A DNA stretch of 50,038 nt from an uncultured Bacilli bacterium (lineage in GTDB: Bacteria > Bacillota_I > Bacilli_A > RF39 > UBA660), in assembly GCA_934130215.1 (NCBI GenBank), contig CAKOXR010000002.1:1-50038 (forward strand), written 5' to 3'. A model generated the notes under the pieces. It searched no databases and had not been told where the DNA came from. It saw only the letters and a program-made list of their open reading frames with translations. The translations under genes were made by a program, and so were the position numbers. Shown here in pieces: positions 41,932 to 50,038 of this stretch (positions within the stretch are counted from its first letter, which is position 1; each line of letters begins with the position of its first letter).

Positions 41932-42549
41932 TTATTTATTTAATTCATTTAATGTTTTTCCATAATTTTTTTCAGGATCTATATTTTTTCCATTTACAAT
42001 TAATTCAAAATGTAAATGATCACCTAAATTACTAGATAAATTATTTTTACCACTTTCTCCTATAACATCCATTTTATTAACAAAATCGCCTTCTTTTACT
42101 TTAACATTTTGTAAACTAGCATATAAACTAATAATATTTTCATCATGTTTTATAGTAACAATAGTACCCATAATTTCATCATTTTCAATTTTTGTAACTT
42201 CTCCTTCATATATAGCTAAACAATCAAATTTGTTTGTTCCTTTATATATTACTCCTGTATTTGGCATATAAGTATTTTCGTAATAAATAATAGAATTTTC
42301 ATGATTTTCTTCTTTATAATCATAAAAAGAATTTACAACTTTAACACTATCATCATTATATGGTCTTTCTAAACCTTTTGATAAATTTATAACTGGATAA
42401 ACTTCATCAAAAATATTTTTAGTAACATATCTTGTACTTATATATTCTTCGCTATTAGATATTGCTTGATAAATAAATAATCCTCCAATTAAACTTAAAC
42501 TTCCAATAGCATACAATCCATATATAACTGATTCTTTTAATTTTCTCAT
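41932..42549 (-). CDS. spoIIQ: SpoIIQ-like LytM/M23 protein, catalytically dead
   Basis: A 205-residue protein: a transmembrane helix at about 10-28, then a LytM (peptidase M23) domain at about 85-200. The second metal motif HLHFEL is intact (His178, His180), but the first, H-x-x-x-D, reads Asn97-x-x-x-Ile101 (NTGVI), so two zinc ligands are missing. B. subtilis SpoIIQ also lacks a zinc ligand and acts as a forespore anchor for SpoIIIAH. The position between spoIID and spoIIID fits spoIIQ. Confidence 0.88.
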   Translation of the reverse strand: MRKLKESVIYGLYAIGSLSLIGGLFIYQAISNSEEYISTRYVTKNIFDEVYPVINLSKGLERPYNDDSVKVVNSFYDYKEENHENSIIYYENTYMPNTGVIYKGTNKFDCLAIYEGEVTKIENDEIMGTIVTIKHDENIISLYASLQNVKVKEGDFVNKMDVIGESGKNNLSSNLGDHLHFELIVNGKNIDPEKNYGKTLNELNK

Positions 42550-42581
42550 TTTTCCACCTCAGTTATATATTGTTCTTTTTT

Positions 42582-43505
42582 TTAAATTTTATACTTTTTT
42601 ATTTTAACTCCACTATAATAATGTTTTAATATTTCACTATATTTATATCCTTCAATCGCCATTCCTAAAGCACCATACTGGCTCATACCAACACCATGAC
42701 CAAATCCGTTTGTAGTAATATTAACTAAATTATCATTTTTTTTAATAACAAAACTACTAGATCGTAAATTAAATATATTTGATATTTTATTACCTGTAAA
42801 ATTAACATTATTTATTTTTATATTTTTAATTCTCCCACCACTTGTAGAATCAATTATTTCAATTTGTAAATTTTCATTATATGGCAAATTCAATTTTTTA
42901 TAGAAATCTTCTAAAGAAAAAGTATAATAATCGAAAAATACAGGCGATACTTTTTCATCCCATTCACTTGACACACTTTGTAGATATGGAAGATTGATAT
43001 TAAAAACATCAATACTATTTTCTGTTTTACCAGTACTAGTAGAAAAAAAGAAAGCATCAACTATAGAACCATTATAATCTAAATATTCGCAGTATGTATC
43101 ATTAACAGCTTTTCTTATTTTATTAATATTTTTAATATAATTTTTACCCCAAACTTTTTTTAAATATTCATTATCTAAATATACTTGATTATTTGTATTA
43201 TCAACAACATCATATTCTTTATTTTTATTATATTCCATTCTTTTTAAAGCATAACTTCTAGAAGCAACTGCTTGTGCTTTCATTGCTTCTTCTTTAAAAT
43301 ATAAAGGCATTTCTCCCGCGATAACACCTACTATATAATCTTCGAAAGGAATTGTATCAATTTTTTTTGAATTTGTTCTATAAATTCGAATCATTTTATT
43401 ATTATGTACAAGTTCAATAATTTTATTTTCTTTTTTATCAAAATTTTTTATTAATAAATAAGGTAATAATAATATAATTAATAAAAATAAAATAAACTTT
43501 TTCAT
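42582..43505 (-). CDS. spoIID: Stage II sporulation protein D (lytic transglycosylase)
   Basis: A 307-residue membrane-anchored lytic transglycosylase: an N-terminal transmembrane helix at about 3-20 and then the SpoIID domain. The catalytic Glu is Glu65 in VIAGEMP, and other marks are AMKAQAVASRSYALK and the C-terminal GFGHGVGMSQYGALGMA. It cleaves septal peptidoglycan during engulfment together with SpoIIP and SpoIIM, neither of which is in the window. The ribosome-binding site is TTGGTGAT. Confidence 0.95.
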   Translation of the reverse strand: MKKFILFLLIILLLPYLLIKNFDKKENKIIELVHNNKMIRIYRTNSKKIDTIPFEDYIVGVIAGEMPLYFKEEAMKAQAVASRSYALKRMEYNKNKEYDVVDNTNNQVYLDNEYLKKVWGKNYIKNINKIRKAVNDTYCEYLDYNGSIVDAFFFSTSTGKTENSIDVFNINLPYLQSVSSEWDEKVSPVFFDYYTFSLEDFYKKLNLPYNENLQIEIIDSTSGGRIKNIKINNVNFTGNKISNIFNLRSSSFVIKKNDNLVNITTNGFGHGVGMSQYGALGMAIEGYKYSEILKHYYSGVKIKKYKI

Positions 43506-43554
43506 AATATCACCAATATAATTATATTAATTATATTTTAAAAATTTTGTTGAT

Positions 43555-43585
43555 AAATAAAAAAATCTATACATTTGTATAGATT
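43555..43585 (-). terminator. Intrinsic terminator of the thioredoxin-like gene
   Basis: On the minus strand AATCTATAC / GTATAGATT with a 4-base loop is followed by a T-run; it includes the stop codon of the upstream gene. Confidence 0.8.
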
Positions 43586-44426
43586 ATTCACTTTTTACTA
43601 ATTTGTTTTCTTTAAAGAAATCTACATATTCACTTGTTTCAATTTGTGTATAACCAGATTGTAATTTAGATGCAACTAATTTACCATTTTTAACAATTAA
43701 AACTGCTGGTGTAACTAAACCATCATCAAATAATGGTAATGAGTTCATAAATTTTTTTGCAATTGCTTTTTGTTCACTTGTTGCTTTATCAGAATAAGTT
43801 TCAGCCATATAAACATCATAAACATCTAATGAATAAATTTTAACATCTGTTAAATTAGATGCTCTTTTTAATTGTGAAATTGCAAAATCATTATCAGAGC
43901 TACTATTTCTTCCAAGATATATAACTGAAGTATTTTTACTCTTTAATAATTTATAATATTCACTATAACTTATATCTTTTAAATCATTCATTCCATAATT
44001 TTTAATTAATTCATATTTATTTAAAATATTAGCTAAATAATCTTCATTTTTATATCCAACTATAGATTCTTGAACTTCACCTTTTCCAATTACAGCCATT
44101 GTAGGTGTACCAAAATCATCATAATCAACTTTAATTTTTTCAAGAATATGTTTTAATTGACTATCATTAATTTTTCTAGTATCAATATATAGATAATTTA
44201 ATCCATAATTCTTTTCTAAATCATCTAAAATTGGTTTTTGTTTAATACAATATGTACAAGCATCTCTTGCAAGCTCTATAAATGTATATTTATCAGAACT
44301 ATAAGCCGAATCAAAATTTGAAACCATTTCTCTTCCTTTTTTACCACCTATATAATTAATTAAAGGTAAAGTAATTATTAATAATAACATTAGTCCTAAA
44401 ACTGTTATAAATCTCTTATTTTCCAT
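43584..44426 (-). CDS. Membrane-anchored protein with two thioredoxin-like domains
   Basis: A 280-residue protein with one N-terminal transmembrane helix (about 7-27). Domain 1 (about 40-140) has the redox motif CTYC (Cys57, Cys60) and the cis-Pro in GTPTMAV. Domain 2 (about 160-275) has the fold marks VIYLGRN...and cis-Pro in VTPAVLIV, but no CxxC: the site reads GRNSSSDND. The first domain would act as a thiol reductase or oxidase outside the cell; the second probably has a structural or binding role. It lies between spoIID and an unknown gene and has its own promoter and leader hairpin. Confidence 0.8.
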   Translation of the reverse strand: MENKRFITVLGLMLLLIITLPLINYIGGKKGREMVSNFDSAYSSDKYTFIELARDACTYCIKQKPILDDLEKNYGLNYLYIDTRKINDSQLKHILEKIKVDYDDFGTPTMAVIGKGEVQESIVGYKNEDYLANILNKYELIKNYGMNDLKDISYSEYYKLLKSKNTSVIYLGRNSSSDNDFAISQLKRASNLTDVKIYSLDVYDVYMAETYSDKATSEQKAIAKKFMNSLPLFDDGLVTPAVLIVKNGKLVASKLQSGYTQIETSEYVDFFKENKLVKSE

Positions 44427-44439
44427 GTTAACCTCCTAT

Positions 44440-44454
44440 GATGTTTTTCACATC
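44440..44454 (-). promoter_or_regulatory. Leader hairpin next to the ribosome-binding site of the thioredoxin-like gene
   Basis: GATGT-GAAAA-ACATC on the minus strand lies two bases before AGGAGG. The stem is 5 bp with a GNRA-like loop. It might protect the message or tune translation. Confidence 0.35.
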
Positions 44455-44462
44455 GCATTATC

Positions 44463-44490
44463 ATTATATCATATTTTATTGATTTTTAAA
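44463..44490 (-). promoter_or_regulatory. Promoter of the thioredoxin-like gene
   Basis: -10 TATAAT (44463-44468) preceded by TGA, giving an extended -10, with a -35-like TTTAAA (44485-44490) at 16 bases. Confidence 0.55.
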
Positions 44491-45045
44491 CTATTTTTTT
44501 ATTAATAAAGGATAATTGTTAAGAATTTTGTTTTTTGCACTCTCTTGATTAGTCTTAACTGATTCAATAAAAAATTCTAATTGAATTTTACTAAATTCTC
44601 TTTCCTTAAAAAATGTATCTGTTCCAATAATAATATTATTACTTTCAAACTCATAACAATTTATAATTGGTAAATATAGATGATTAAGTTGTTCAATATC
44701 GCAATAAATTCTATAATCAGCTCTTTTATAATTATAATCAACTCTTTGTTCTTTAATATAACAATCAAAATATCTATAAGTTCCTAAATAAACAAATATT
44801 TTATTAGTTTCATCTTTATTTATATAAAATAAATATTTTTTATAAATTCTTTTTATAATATCTTCATCTTTTTCATTATTAATTTCTTCATTATTAATAT
44901 TTTTATTAATAAGTTTTAAATATTCTTTAATTAAAGGATTAGATTCTAAATTTTTAATTTTTTTTATTCTTTCATTATTTATTTGATTATATTTTTTTAT
45001 TTCATTTAGTTCTATTTTCAATTTATTTAATATATCTTCTCTCAT
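44491..45045 (-). CDS. Hypothetical protein (184 aa)
   Basis: A charged protein (Lys/Asn/Glu/Tyr-rich) without signal peptide or membrane helix. The N-terminal 60 residues look like a coiled coil; the C-terminal half has an aromatic region KIFVYLGTYRYFDCYIKE. I do not recognise its family. It starts 5 bp after the acyltransferase stop behind AAAGGT, so the two genes are likely in one operon. Confidence 0.78.
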   Translation of the reverse strand: MREDILNKLKIELNEIKKYNQINNERIKKIKNLESNPLIKEYLKLINKNINNEEINNEKDEDIIKRIYKKYLFYINKDETNKIFVYLGTYRYFDCYIKEQRVDYNYKRADYRIYCDIEQLNHLYLPIINCYEFESNNIIIGTDTFFKEREFSKIQLEFFIESVKTNQESAKNKILNNYPLLIKK

Positions 45046-45050
45046 AATAT

Positions 45051-47135
45051 TTAACCTTTAACATTATTTTTTATAAATTCTGATAATGCCTTATTTCCTT
45101 TTTCATTTAAATGTTTACCATCTGGCATTAAATATTCATTTTTTAATTCAAAATTATAAACATTTTCTTTATTTAATTTACCATTTATATTAAATATATA
45201 AATTTGATTATTACATAATTTAACTAAAGTATTATAATCATTTAATGTTAAATTATTAAATATAAATACACACCTTTTAGTTGAATTTTCATTTTTCAAA
45301 GTATTTATAATATTTTCAAAACTATTTATAACAAAATTAGAATCCTTAAAATCTTTACTTATATAATCAAAAGCATTTAGTAATAAACTATTACCATAAA
45401 AACTAATTTTATTATTTTTTTTATTTTCATATTCTTTTATTAAATCATTTTTCATTTTTTCATATTTTATTAAATAATTATCATAAATAGCTTTATAAAT
45501 AGCTTCTGAATAAGCTTTTCTTCCTGCTGGTGTTAAATGAATTCCATCAGCATAAAAATATTCTTTATGACCACTTGAAATATTTTTCCAATCAATAAGA
45601 TATACATTATCATGTAAACTTGCATATTTACTTAAATTATTATTAACATACTCTAAATTGGTAGTATTAATTAAATAAACATCTTTATCCCCAATAACCT
45701 CTAATATTTCATCTTTACAACTAGTAGAACAATCACCATTAGTACCCAAATGAATAATAATAGGGTTTCCTAATTTATTATTGTTTTTTAAATTTGTTAA
45801 AATTTTACTACAAGACCAAGCAGTTCTCGAAATTTTAGCATCAAAATATCCATTTGGAAATTTTTGATATAAATTATTAACAGCACCAAGCATAACTGAA
45901 TCACCAATACCTACAACTGGTAAATTTTTAACAACATCTTTTAATTTTTCTTCATAGTTTTCATATGTTTCCAATTTTTTTATCCAATTTTCTTCTTCTT
46001 GTTTTAAATTTTCTAAATATTTTTGATTATTTTTTTCCAATTCTTTTTCATTATTTGATAATTGTTCTTTAAGTATATTCATTTCTTTAGTATAATCTTT
46101 AGCTTTTATATAAATTAAAAAACCATATAAAGAAAATATTATCAAAATTAAACAAAAAATATTTCTTATTACTTTATTTTTAGTTTCATAAATAATATAA
46201 TGATAAATCCAAGATAATAAAATAATTAACAAAATAATTATTATTATTTTAAAAGGAATATTAATATTTTGAAAAATAAATATTACAGGATATTGTATTA
46301 AATATATTTCATATGAGAAATTAATAAAAAATTTATTTTTATAATTATTAATTAAACCATATTCAATTAATCTACCACTTAAAATTGAAACTAATATCAT
46401 AATAATACTATAATATTTACTAGAGTATGGTACAAATATAAATAACATTGAAAGAACAAATAAATATAAATAATATATTTTATTATTTATAATGTAACTT
46501 TTATAATAATAATTTATAAATCCAATAAACATACCCAAAAAGAAAGAAAAACTTCGTCCAAATGTATCATAATAAGCATAATTTATACCCTTTATTATAT
46601 TTATTTTATAAAAATATATACTTGATATAATAAAAAGTAAAAATAAAATAATACATGGTAAACTTTTAATTTTATTACCTATTTTTTTTAAAATTTTAAA
46701 AAGAATAGGAAATATAAGTTCATATTGCATTAATATAGAAATATACCATAAATGCATAAAAGGAGAATCTATATGCCGAGCAAAATAATCCAAATTAACA
46801 GTTCTTTGCCAAAAATTATTATATCCAAATATAATAGATGTAGTTTCTGGTTTTAAATTAAACCAATAAATATTATCAAAAAAAGATAAAATACCAACTA
46901 CTACAAAAGTTATTATTATTAAAGGAAAATATATTTTTTTTATTCTATTTTTATAATAAGATAATATAGAAAAATCATCTTTTTTTAAAGAACTAACAGT
47001 AGAAAGATATCCTGAAAGCACAAAAAAAGTACACACTGCTAAATATCCACCTTTAATTAAGCCTAAATGATATAAAAGTATAGCACATGTGCATAAGATT
47101 CTAATAAAGTTAATACTATAATTTCTACTACTCAT
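45051..47135 (-). CDS. Acyltransferase (OatA-like) with two C-terminal SGNH domains
   Basis: A 694-residue membrane acyltransferase of the OatA or LafB type. An acyltransferase-3 domain with about ten membrane helices (1-345, His23 in LYHLG) is joined by a coiled coil (350-400) to an extracellular SGNH hydrolase domain: Ser413 in GDSV, Asn466 in HLGTNGD and the Asp530-x-x-His533 pair in ADGIHL. A second SGNH-like domain follows at about 575-694: Ser583 in GNSLLL and PDGKHL at 671-676. In it GDS is GNS, so it may be inactive. The product probably O-acetylates a wall polymer. The ribosome-binding site is GTGAGG. Confidence 0.88.
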   Translation of the reverse strand: MSSRNYSINFIRILCTCAILLYHLGLIKGGYLAVCTFFVLSGYLSTVSSLKKDDFSILSYYKNRIKKIYFPLIIITFVVVGILSFFDNIYWFNLKPETTSIIFGYNNFWQRTVNLDYFARHIDSPFMHLWYISILMQYELIFPILFKILKKIGNKIKSLPCIILFLLFIISSIYFYKINIIKGINYAYYDTFGRSFSFFLGMFIGFINYYYKSYIINNKIYYLYLFVLSMLFIFVPYSSKYYSIIMILVSILSGRLIEYGLINNYKNKFFINFSYEIYLIQYPVIFIFQNINIPFKIIIIILLIILLSWIYHYIIYETKNKVIRNIFCLILIIFSLYGFLIYIKAKDYTKEMNILKEQLSNNEKELEKNNQKYLENLKQEEENWIKKLETYENYEEKLKDVVKNLPVVGIGDSVMLGAVNNLYQKFPNGYFDAKISRTAWSCSKILTNLKNNNKLGNPIIIHLGTNGDCSTSCKDEILEVIGDKDVYLINTTNLEYVNNNLSKYASLHDNVYLIDWKNISSGHKEYFYADGIHLTPAGRKAYSEAIYKAIYDNYLIKYEKMKNDLIKEYENKKNNKISFYGNSLLLNAFDYISKDFKDSNFVINSFENIINTLKNENSTKRCVFIFNNLTLNDYNTLVKLCNNQIYIFNINGKLNKENVYNFELKNEYLMPDGKHLNEKGNKALSEFIKNNVKG

Positions 47136-47212
47136 AAAACCTCACTTATGTAAATTATTATAACATATCAAACATTATAATTTTTATCTATTTATAATCT
47201 TTACATAAAAAT

Positions 47213-47785
47213 TTACAATTTTTTATTTACTATTTCTATTGCTTCTTCATGGTTTGGTTTATATTTTCTTTTTAATCCCATTAACATAATTTGCTTAAAA
47301 TCTTTATATATAGGTAAATATAAAACATTACCTTTATTACGACAAATCCATTTGAAATTTTTTTTATTTATAAATTCATCTAAAAATTTATCTTGAAATC
47401 TTTCTCCTCTGCAAACTATCCAATTTTTTCCAAATATTCCAACTTGTAACCATCCTAATCTTTCTACAGCAAAACTTTCATAAGGTTCATTTGCATCCTG
47501 ATTAAGATGACTATATTGTTTTAATTCATTTTGAATTTTTTTATAAATGTTGCTATCATATAATTCGAGTCCCAATAAAAAAATTCTAAATAATTGACCA
47601 TGATCTTGAACAATTTTAGGTGCTAGATCTTTATCTATATAATAACTAACCATTTGACCATCAGGTAAAACCCATCCTCTAAATTTTTCATCTGCAGAGT
47701 GATATTTAAAAATATCAGACATTATTTTTAATACCTTTTCATCATTCATTTTACTAGCAATAAACATAATATCATTATTATCCAT
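47213..47785 (-). CDS. Hypothetical protein (190 aa)
   Basis: A soluble protein that I do not recognise. Fairly rich in aromatic residues, it has conserved-looking stretches EKFRGWVLPDGQMVSYY and AVERLGWLQVGIFG, which suggest a defined fold rather than a low-complexity protein. ATG 47785 is preceded by GAGGTTAAA. It is transcribed away from ltaS and forms a lone gene between ltaS and the acyltransferase. Confidence 0.8.
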   Translation of the reverse strand: MDNNDIMFIASKMNDEKVLKIMSDIFKYHSADEKFRGWVLPDGQMVSYYIDKDLAPKIVQDHGQLFRIFLLGLELYDSNIYKKIQNELKQYSHLNQDANEPYESFAVERLGWLQVGIFGKNWIVCRGERFQDKFLDEFINKKNFKWICRNKGNVLYLPIYKDFKQIMLMGLKRKYKPNHEEAIEIVNKKL

Positions 47786-47900
47786 AATTTAACCTCAAAT
47801 TAATTATAATATACTAATTAATTTTTATCAATTAAATTATTTAAAAAATATATTTTTCAAATTCAAAATATTAATAATTATTAAAATTTCAGTCTTCCAC

Positions 47901-47929
47901 TTGAAAAATTTGTCGAAAAATGGTATAAC
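47901..47929 (+). promoter_or_regulatory. Promoter of ltaS
   Basis: -35 TTGAAA (47901-47906), 17 bases, -10 TATAAC (47924-47929) preceded by TGG, giving an extended -10. The ribosome-binding site is AGAGGTGA before ATG 47953. Confidence 0.7.
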
Positions 47930-47952
47930 TACTACATGCAGAGGTGAATTAA

Positions 47953-49962
47953 ATGAAAAAGAAAAATATAATTGATACAATCATTATATCGTCATTTTTC
48001 TTCATAGAAGAGCTTATTTTTAAAGCTTTAATAAACAATTTTACATTAGATTATAGTATTTTAAGAATACTTTTATTATCATTAATTTTAGGTTTTATAA
48101 TATCTTATATAGCAAATTTAGCAACTAAAAAGAAAATTAAAAATTCTATTATTTTAGTTCCATGTTTAATAGCAGCAATCTATGCACTTGCTCAACTAGG
48201 ATTTATAGCATACTTTGGTATTTATATGAGTACTAATACCGGAGGCCAAATTGGAGCAGTAAAATCTTATATAATAGATTTTATTAAAAGTTTAAAACCA
48301 GTATATTATACAATACTAATTCCAATTATTCCTCTAACAGTATATTACTTTATAACAAAATATAATAAAGAAAACAATAAAATAATAAAAAAAGAAGTTT
48401 TTATTAATTGTTTAATACTTGTAACTCTTTGTTTATCATATTATGCAACTGTTAGTTTAAAGTTTATGCAAAACAAATATCAACCAATATCAAATAAGGA
48501 ATTATTTAATTATCCTTCTAATCCAAGTACAACTGTTAATCAATTTGGAATAAATGGATATTTTATATTAGATATTAAAAGTTTATTTCAAAAAAAAGTT
48601 GAACTAACATATGAAGCACCAAGAGAAACTATTACTGTTACTGAAAAGCATTTTGATGATACAATTTGGAATAAAATTATTGAAGAAGAAAAAAATTCTA
48701 TAAATAATACATTAAATAATTACTTTATATCAAGAAATCAAACAATAGAAAATGATTATACTGGTTATTTTAAAGATAAAAATCTTATAATGATAATGAT
48801 AGAATCCGCTAATGAAATTGCAATCAATAAAGAATATTTCCCAACTCTTTACAAATTATATTCTGAAGGTTGGTCATGGAAGAATAATTATTCTCCAAGA
48901 AATACATGTCCAACTGGTAATAATGAATTTAGTGCTTTAACTTCTTTATATAGTATAAATAATACTTGTGTAGCTCGTGATTATAAGAAAAATACATATT
49001 TTGAAAGTATATTTAACTTATTTAAAAACAAAGGATACGATGTTTCATCATTTCACGATTATACAGATCAATATTATGAAAGAACAACACTTCATAAAAA
49101 TCTAGGTAGTACTTATTATGGTGCTAAAGATTTAAAAATTGAAACAAGTCCAATTTATGGTAAATGGCCATCTGATATAGATTTAATTGAGAATTCTTAT
49201 TCTATATTTAGTCAAAATAAAAAATATTTTACTTTTTTAACAACAGTAACAAGCCATGCTCCATATAATAGGCCATCAGAATATGGAGATAAATATTTAG
49301 ACAATTTTAAAGATTTAGATTTACCAACCGATATGAAAAGATATTTATCTAAATTAACAGAGGTAGATAAAGCTTTAGAATCTCTAATTGCTAAATTAGA
49401 AAAAAATAATGAACTAAATAATACTGTTATAGTTATATTTGGTGATCATTATCCTTATGCTTTAGATACAAAAACAATAAATAAAATTTTAGAATACGAA
49501 GATAATTCAGTAGATATAGATAAAACTCCATTTCTAATATGGAATCCTAACATAAAACCAAAAGTTTATGAAGAATATACTAGTTATATTAATATATTAC
49601 CTACAATTGCAAATTTATTTTCACTTGATTATGATGCAAGATTATATATGGGTGAAGACCTATTAAATGATGATTATCAAAGTATCGTAATATTTCCAAA
49701 TGGTTCATGGAAAAATGAAATTGCATATTATAACTCTAATAATAATAAAATAACATATTTAACCGATGTTACTTATACTGATGAAGAAATAATAAAAATT
49801 AATAAAATTGTAACTTCAAGATTACAAATGTCCACAACAACAATAAAGAAAAATTATTTTGATTATTTAAAAAATAAATACAGTGAAAATGATATAGAAA
49901 ATCCTTTAGATTTATATATTACAGAAACACATGAAGAAGAAATATCAAAAAAGAACACCTAA
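47953..49962 (+). CDS. ltaS: LTA synthase-like phosphoglycerol transferase
   Basis: A 669-residue enzyme of the LtaS family: five N-terminal membrane helices (about 1-170) and an extracellular sulfatase-fold domain. The likely nucleophile is Thr321 in CPTGNNEF, matching the Thr of LtaS; other metal-site residues are Glu284 in MIESANE, His435 in TSHAPY and Asp498/His499 in FGDHYPYA. It would polymerise glycerol phosphate from phosphatidylglycerol onto the lipid anchor. A further role on other polyols is possible. The C-terminus is rich in Glu and Lys. It ends 10 bp before the putative IS end. Confidence 0.93.
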   Translation: MKKKNIIDTIIISSFFFIEELIFKALINNFTLDYSILRILLLSLILGFIISYIANLATKKKIKNSIILVPCLIAAIYALAQLGFIAYFGIYMSTNTGGQIGAVKSYIIDFIKSLKPVYYTILIPIIPLTVYYFITKYNKENNKIIKKEVFINCLILVTLCLSYYATVSLKFMQNKYQPISNKELFNYPSNPSTTVNQFGINGYFILDIKSLFQKKVELTYEAPRETITVTEKHFDDTIWNKIIEEEKNSINNTLNNYFISRNQTIENDYTGYFKDKNLIMIMIESANEIAINKEYFPTLYKLYSEGWSWKNNYSPRNTCPTGNNEFSALTSLYSINNTCVARDYKKNTYFESIFNLFKNKGYDVSSFHDYTDQYYERTTLHKNLGSTYYGAKDLKIETSPIYGKWPSDIDLIENSYSIFSQNKKYFTFLTTVTSHAPYNRPSEYGDKYLDNFKDLDLPTDMKRYLSKLTEVDKALESLIAKLEKNNELNNTVIVIFGDHYPYALDTKTINKILEYEDNSVDIDKTPFLIWNPNIKPKVYEEYTSYINILPTIANLFSLDYDARLYMGEDLLNDDYQSIVIFPNGSWKNEIAYYNSNNNKITYLTDVTYTDEEIIKINKIVTSRLQMSTTTIKKNYFDYLKNKYSENDIENPLDLYITETHEEEISKKNT

Positions 49963-49968
49963 AATTAA

Positions 49969-50038
49969 ACTAGTCAATAAAAAGTAGACAGTTAAAAAAG
50001 ATACTTTAAAACCCTGATTCGATTTTATATTGAATTGG
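49969..50038 (-). mobile_element. Probable terminal end of an IS3-type element (partial)
   Basis: From 50038 down, the minus strand reads PIQYKIESGF then TAA, which resembles the C-terminus of IS3-family OrfB (integrase-type) transposases. After the stop the DNA reads CTGTCTACTTTTTATTGACTAG on this strand (split here at the site of the stop), as expected of an IS terminal repeat. The rest of the element lies outside the window, so the family assignment is tentative. Confidence 0.5.
50006..50038 (-). CDS. C-terminal end of a putative IS3-family transposase (partial)
   Basis: Ten residues plus stop, open to the right edge of the window: PIQYKIESGF. The ending P-x-Q-Y-x-x-x-x-G-F is common in IS3/IS150-group transposases. 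The call rests on this short match and on the repeat-like end beyond the stop. Confidence 0.45.
   Translation of the reverse strand, partial: PIQYKIESGF

Noticed and set aside
1..50038. CRISPR array
   Set aside because: No regularly spaced short repeats were seen; the only long repeats are the 210-bp pair and the 47-bp pair.
1..50038. TGA read as Trp (Mycoplasma-type code)
   Set aside because: TGA ends rplB exactly at its expected C-terminus, and Trp-rich genes use TGG throughout.
1..50038. tRNA, rRNA or replication origin
   Set aside because: No cloverleaf with TTCGA-type loop, rRNA stretch or DnaA-box cluster was recognised; a tRNA scan would settle this.

Overview
The window is a very AT-rich stretch of a Gram-positive, endospore-forming member of the Bacillota (Firmicutes). 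The standard genetic code applies: rplB ends on a TGA at its expected C-terminus, which argues against a Mycoplasma/Spiroplasma code. Spore formation is supported directly by spoIIID, spoIID, a SpoIIQ-like gene, a cotJA-cotJB fusion, cotJC and a CotY/CotZ-like coat gene. Gene order and the extreme AT bias suggest an uncultured Bacilli/Erysipelotrichia-like (possibly gut) lineage; that placement is inference.

Region 1 (1-12240, minus strand) is the S10-spc-alpha ribosomal protein cluster. It runs from rpsJ, behind a clear promoter and a conserved-looking leader, down to secY, adk, map, infA, rpmJ and the 5' part of rpsM. rpmD (L30) is missing from its usual place between rpsE and rplO.

Region 2 (12320-22490) holds accessory genes. 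They include a 952-residue protein with a papain-like Cys/His signature and a small overlapping partner, TspO, a Ca-type P-type ATPase, a lipoprotein, a GGDEF diguanylate cyclase with an unknown partner gene, and a class B sortase.

Region 3 (22561-33650) mixes spore-surface and housekeeping genes: the Cys-rich coat protein, a Trp-rich repeat membrane protein, a DUF368 transporter, prs, a CinA-domain protein, a DUF2207-like protein, an RsmF-type rRNA methyltransferase, cotJAB/cotJC, ddl and typA.

Region 4 (33674-40148) is the mobile part. A two-gene restriction-modification unit lies between 47-bp imperfect direct repeats. Further on, an IS1634-type insertion sequence (about 2.05 kb) sits between two identical 210-bp copies of the 3' end of a yetF-type gene, which I read as an exceptionally long target-site duplication. 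The insertion separates yetF from a downstream NUDIX gene with which it was probably co-transcribed.

Region 5 (40209-50038) carries a lone pilin-like gene, the sporulation and cell-shape run mbl-spoIIID-spoIIQ-spoIID, a double-thioredoxin membrane protein, an acyltransferase with two SGNH domains, unknown genes, and an LTA synthase. The window ends in what looks like the 3' end of an IS3-type transposase. Envelope functions recur throughout: LTA synthesis, O-acetylation, D-Ala-D-Ala ligase, sortase, Mbl and undecaprenyl-phosphate recycling.
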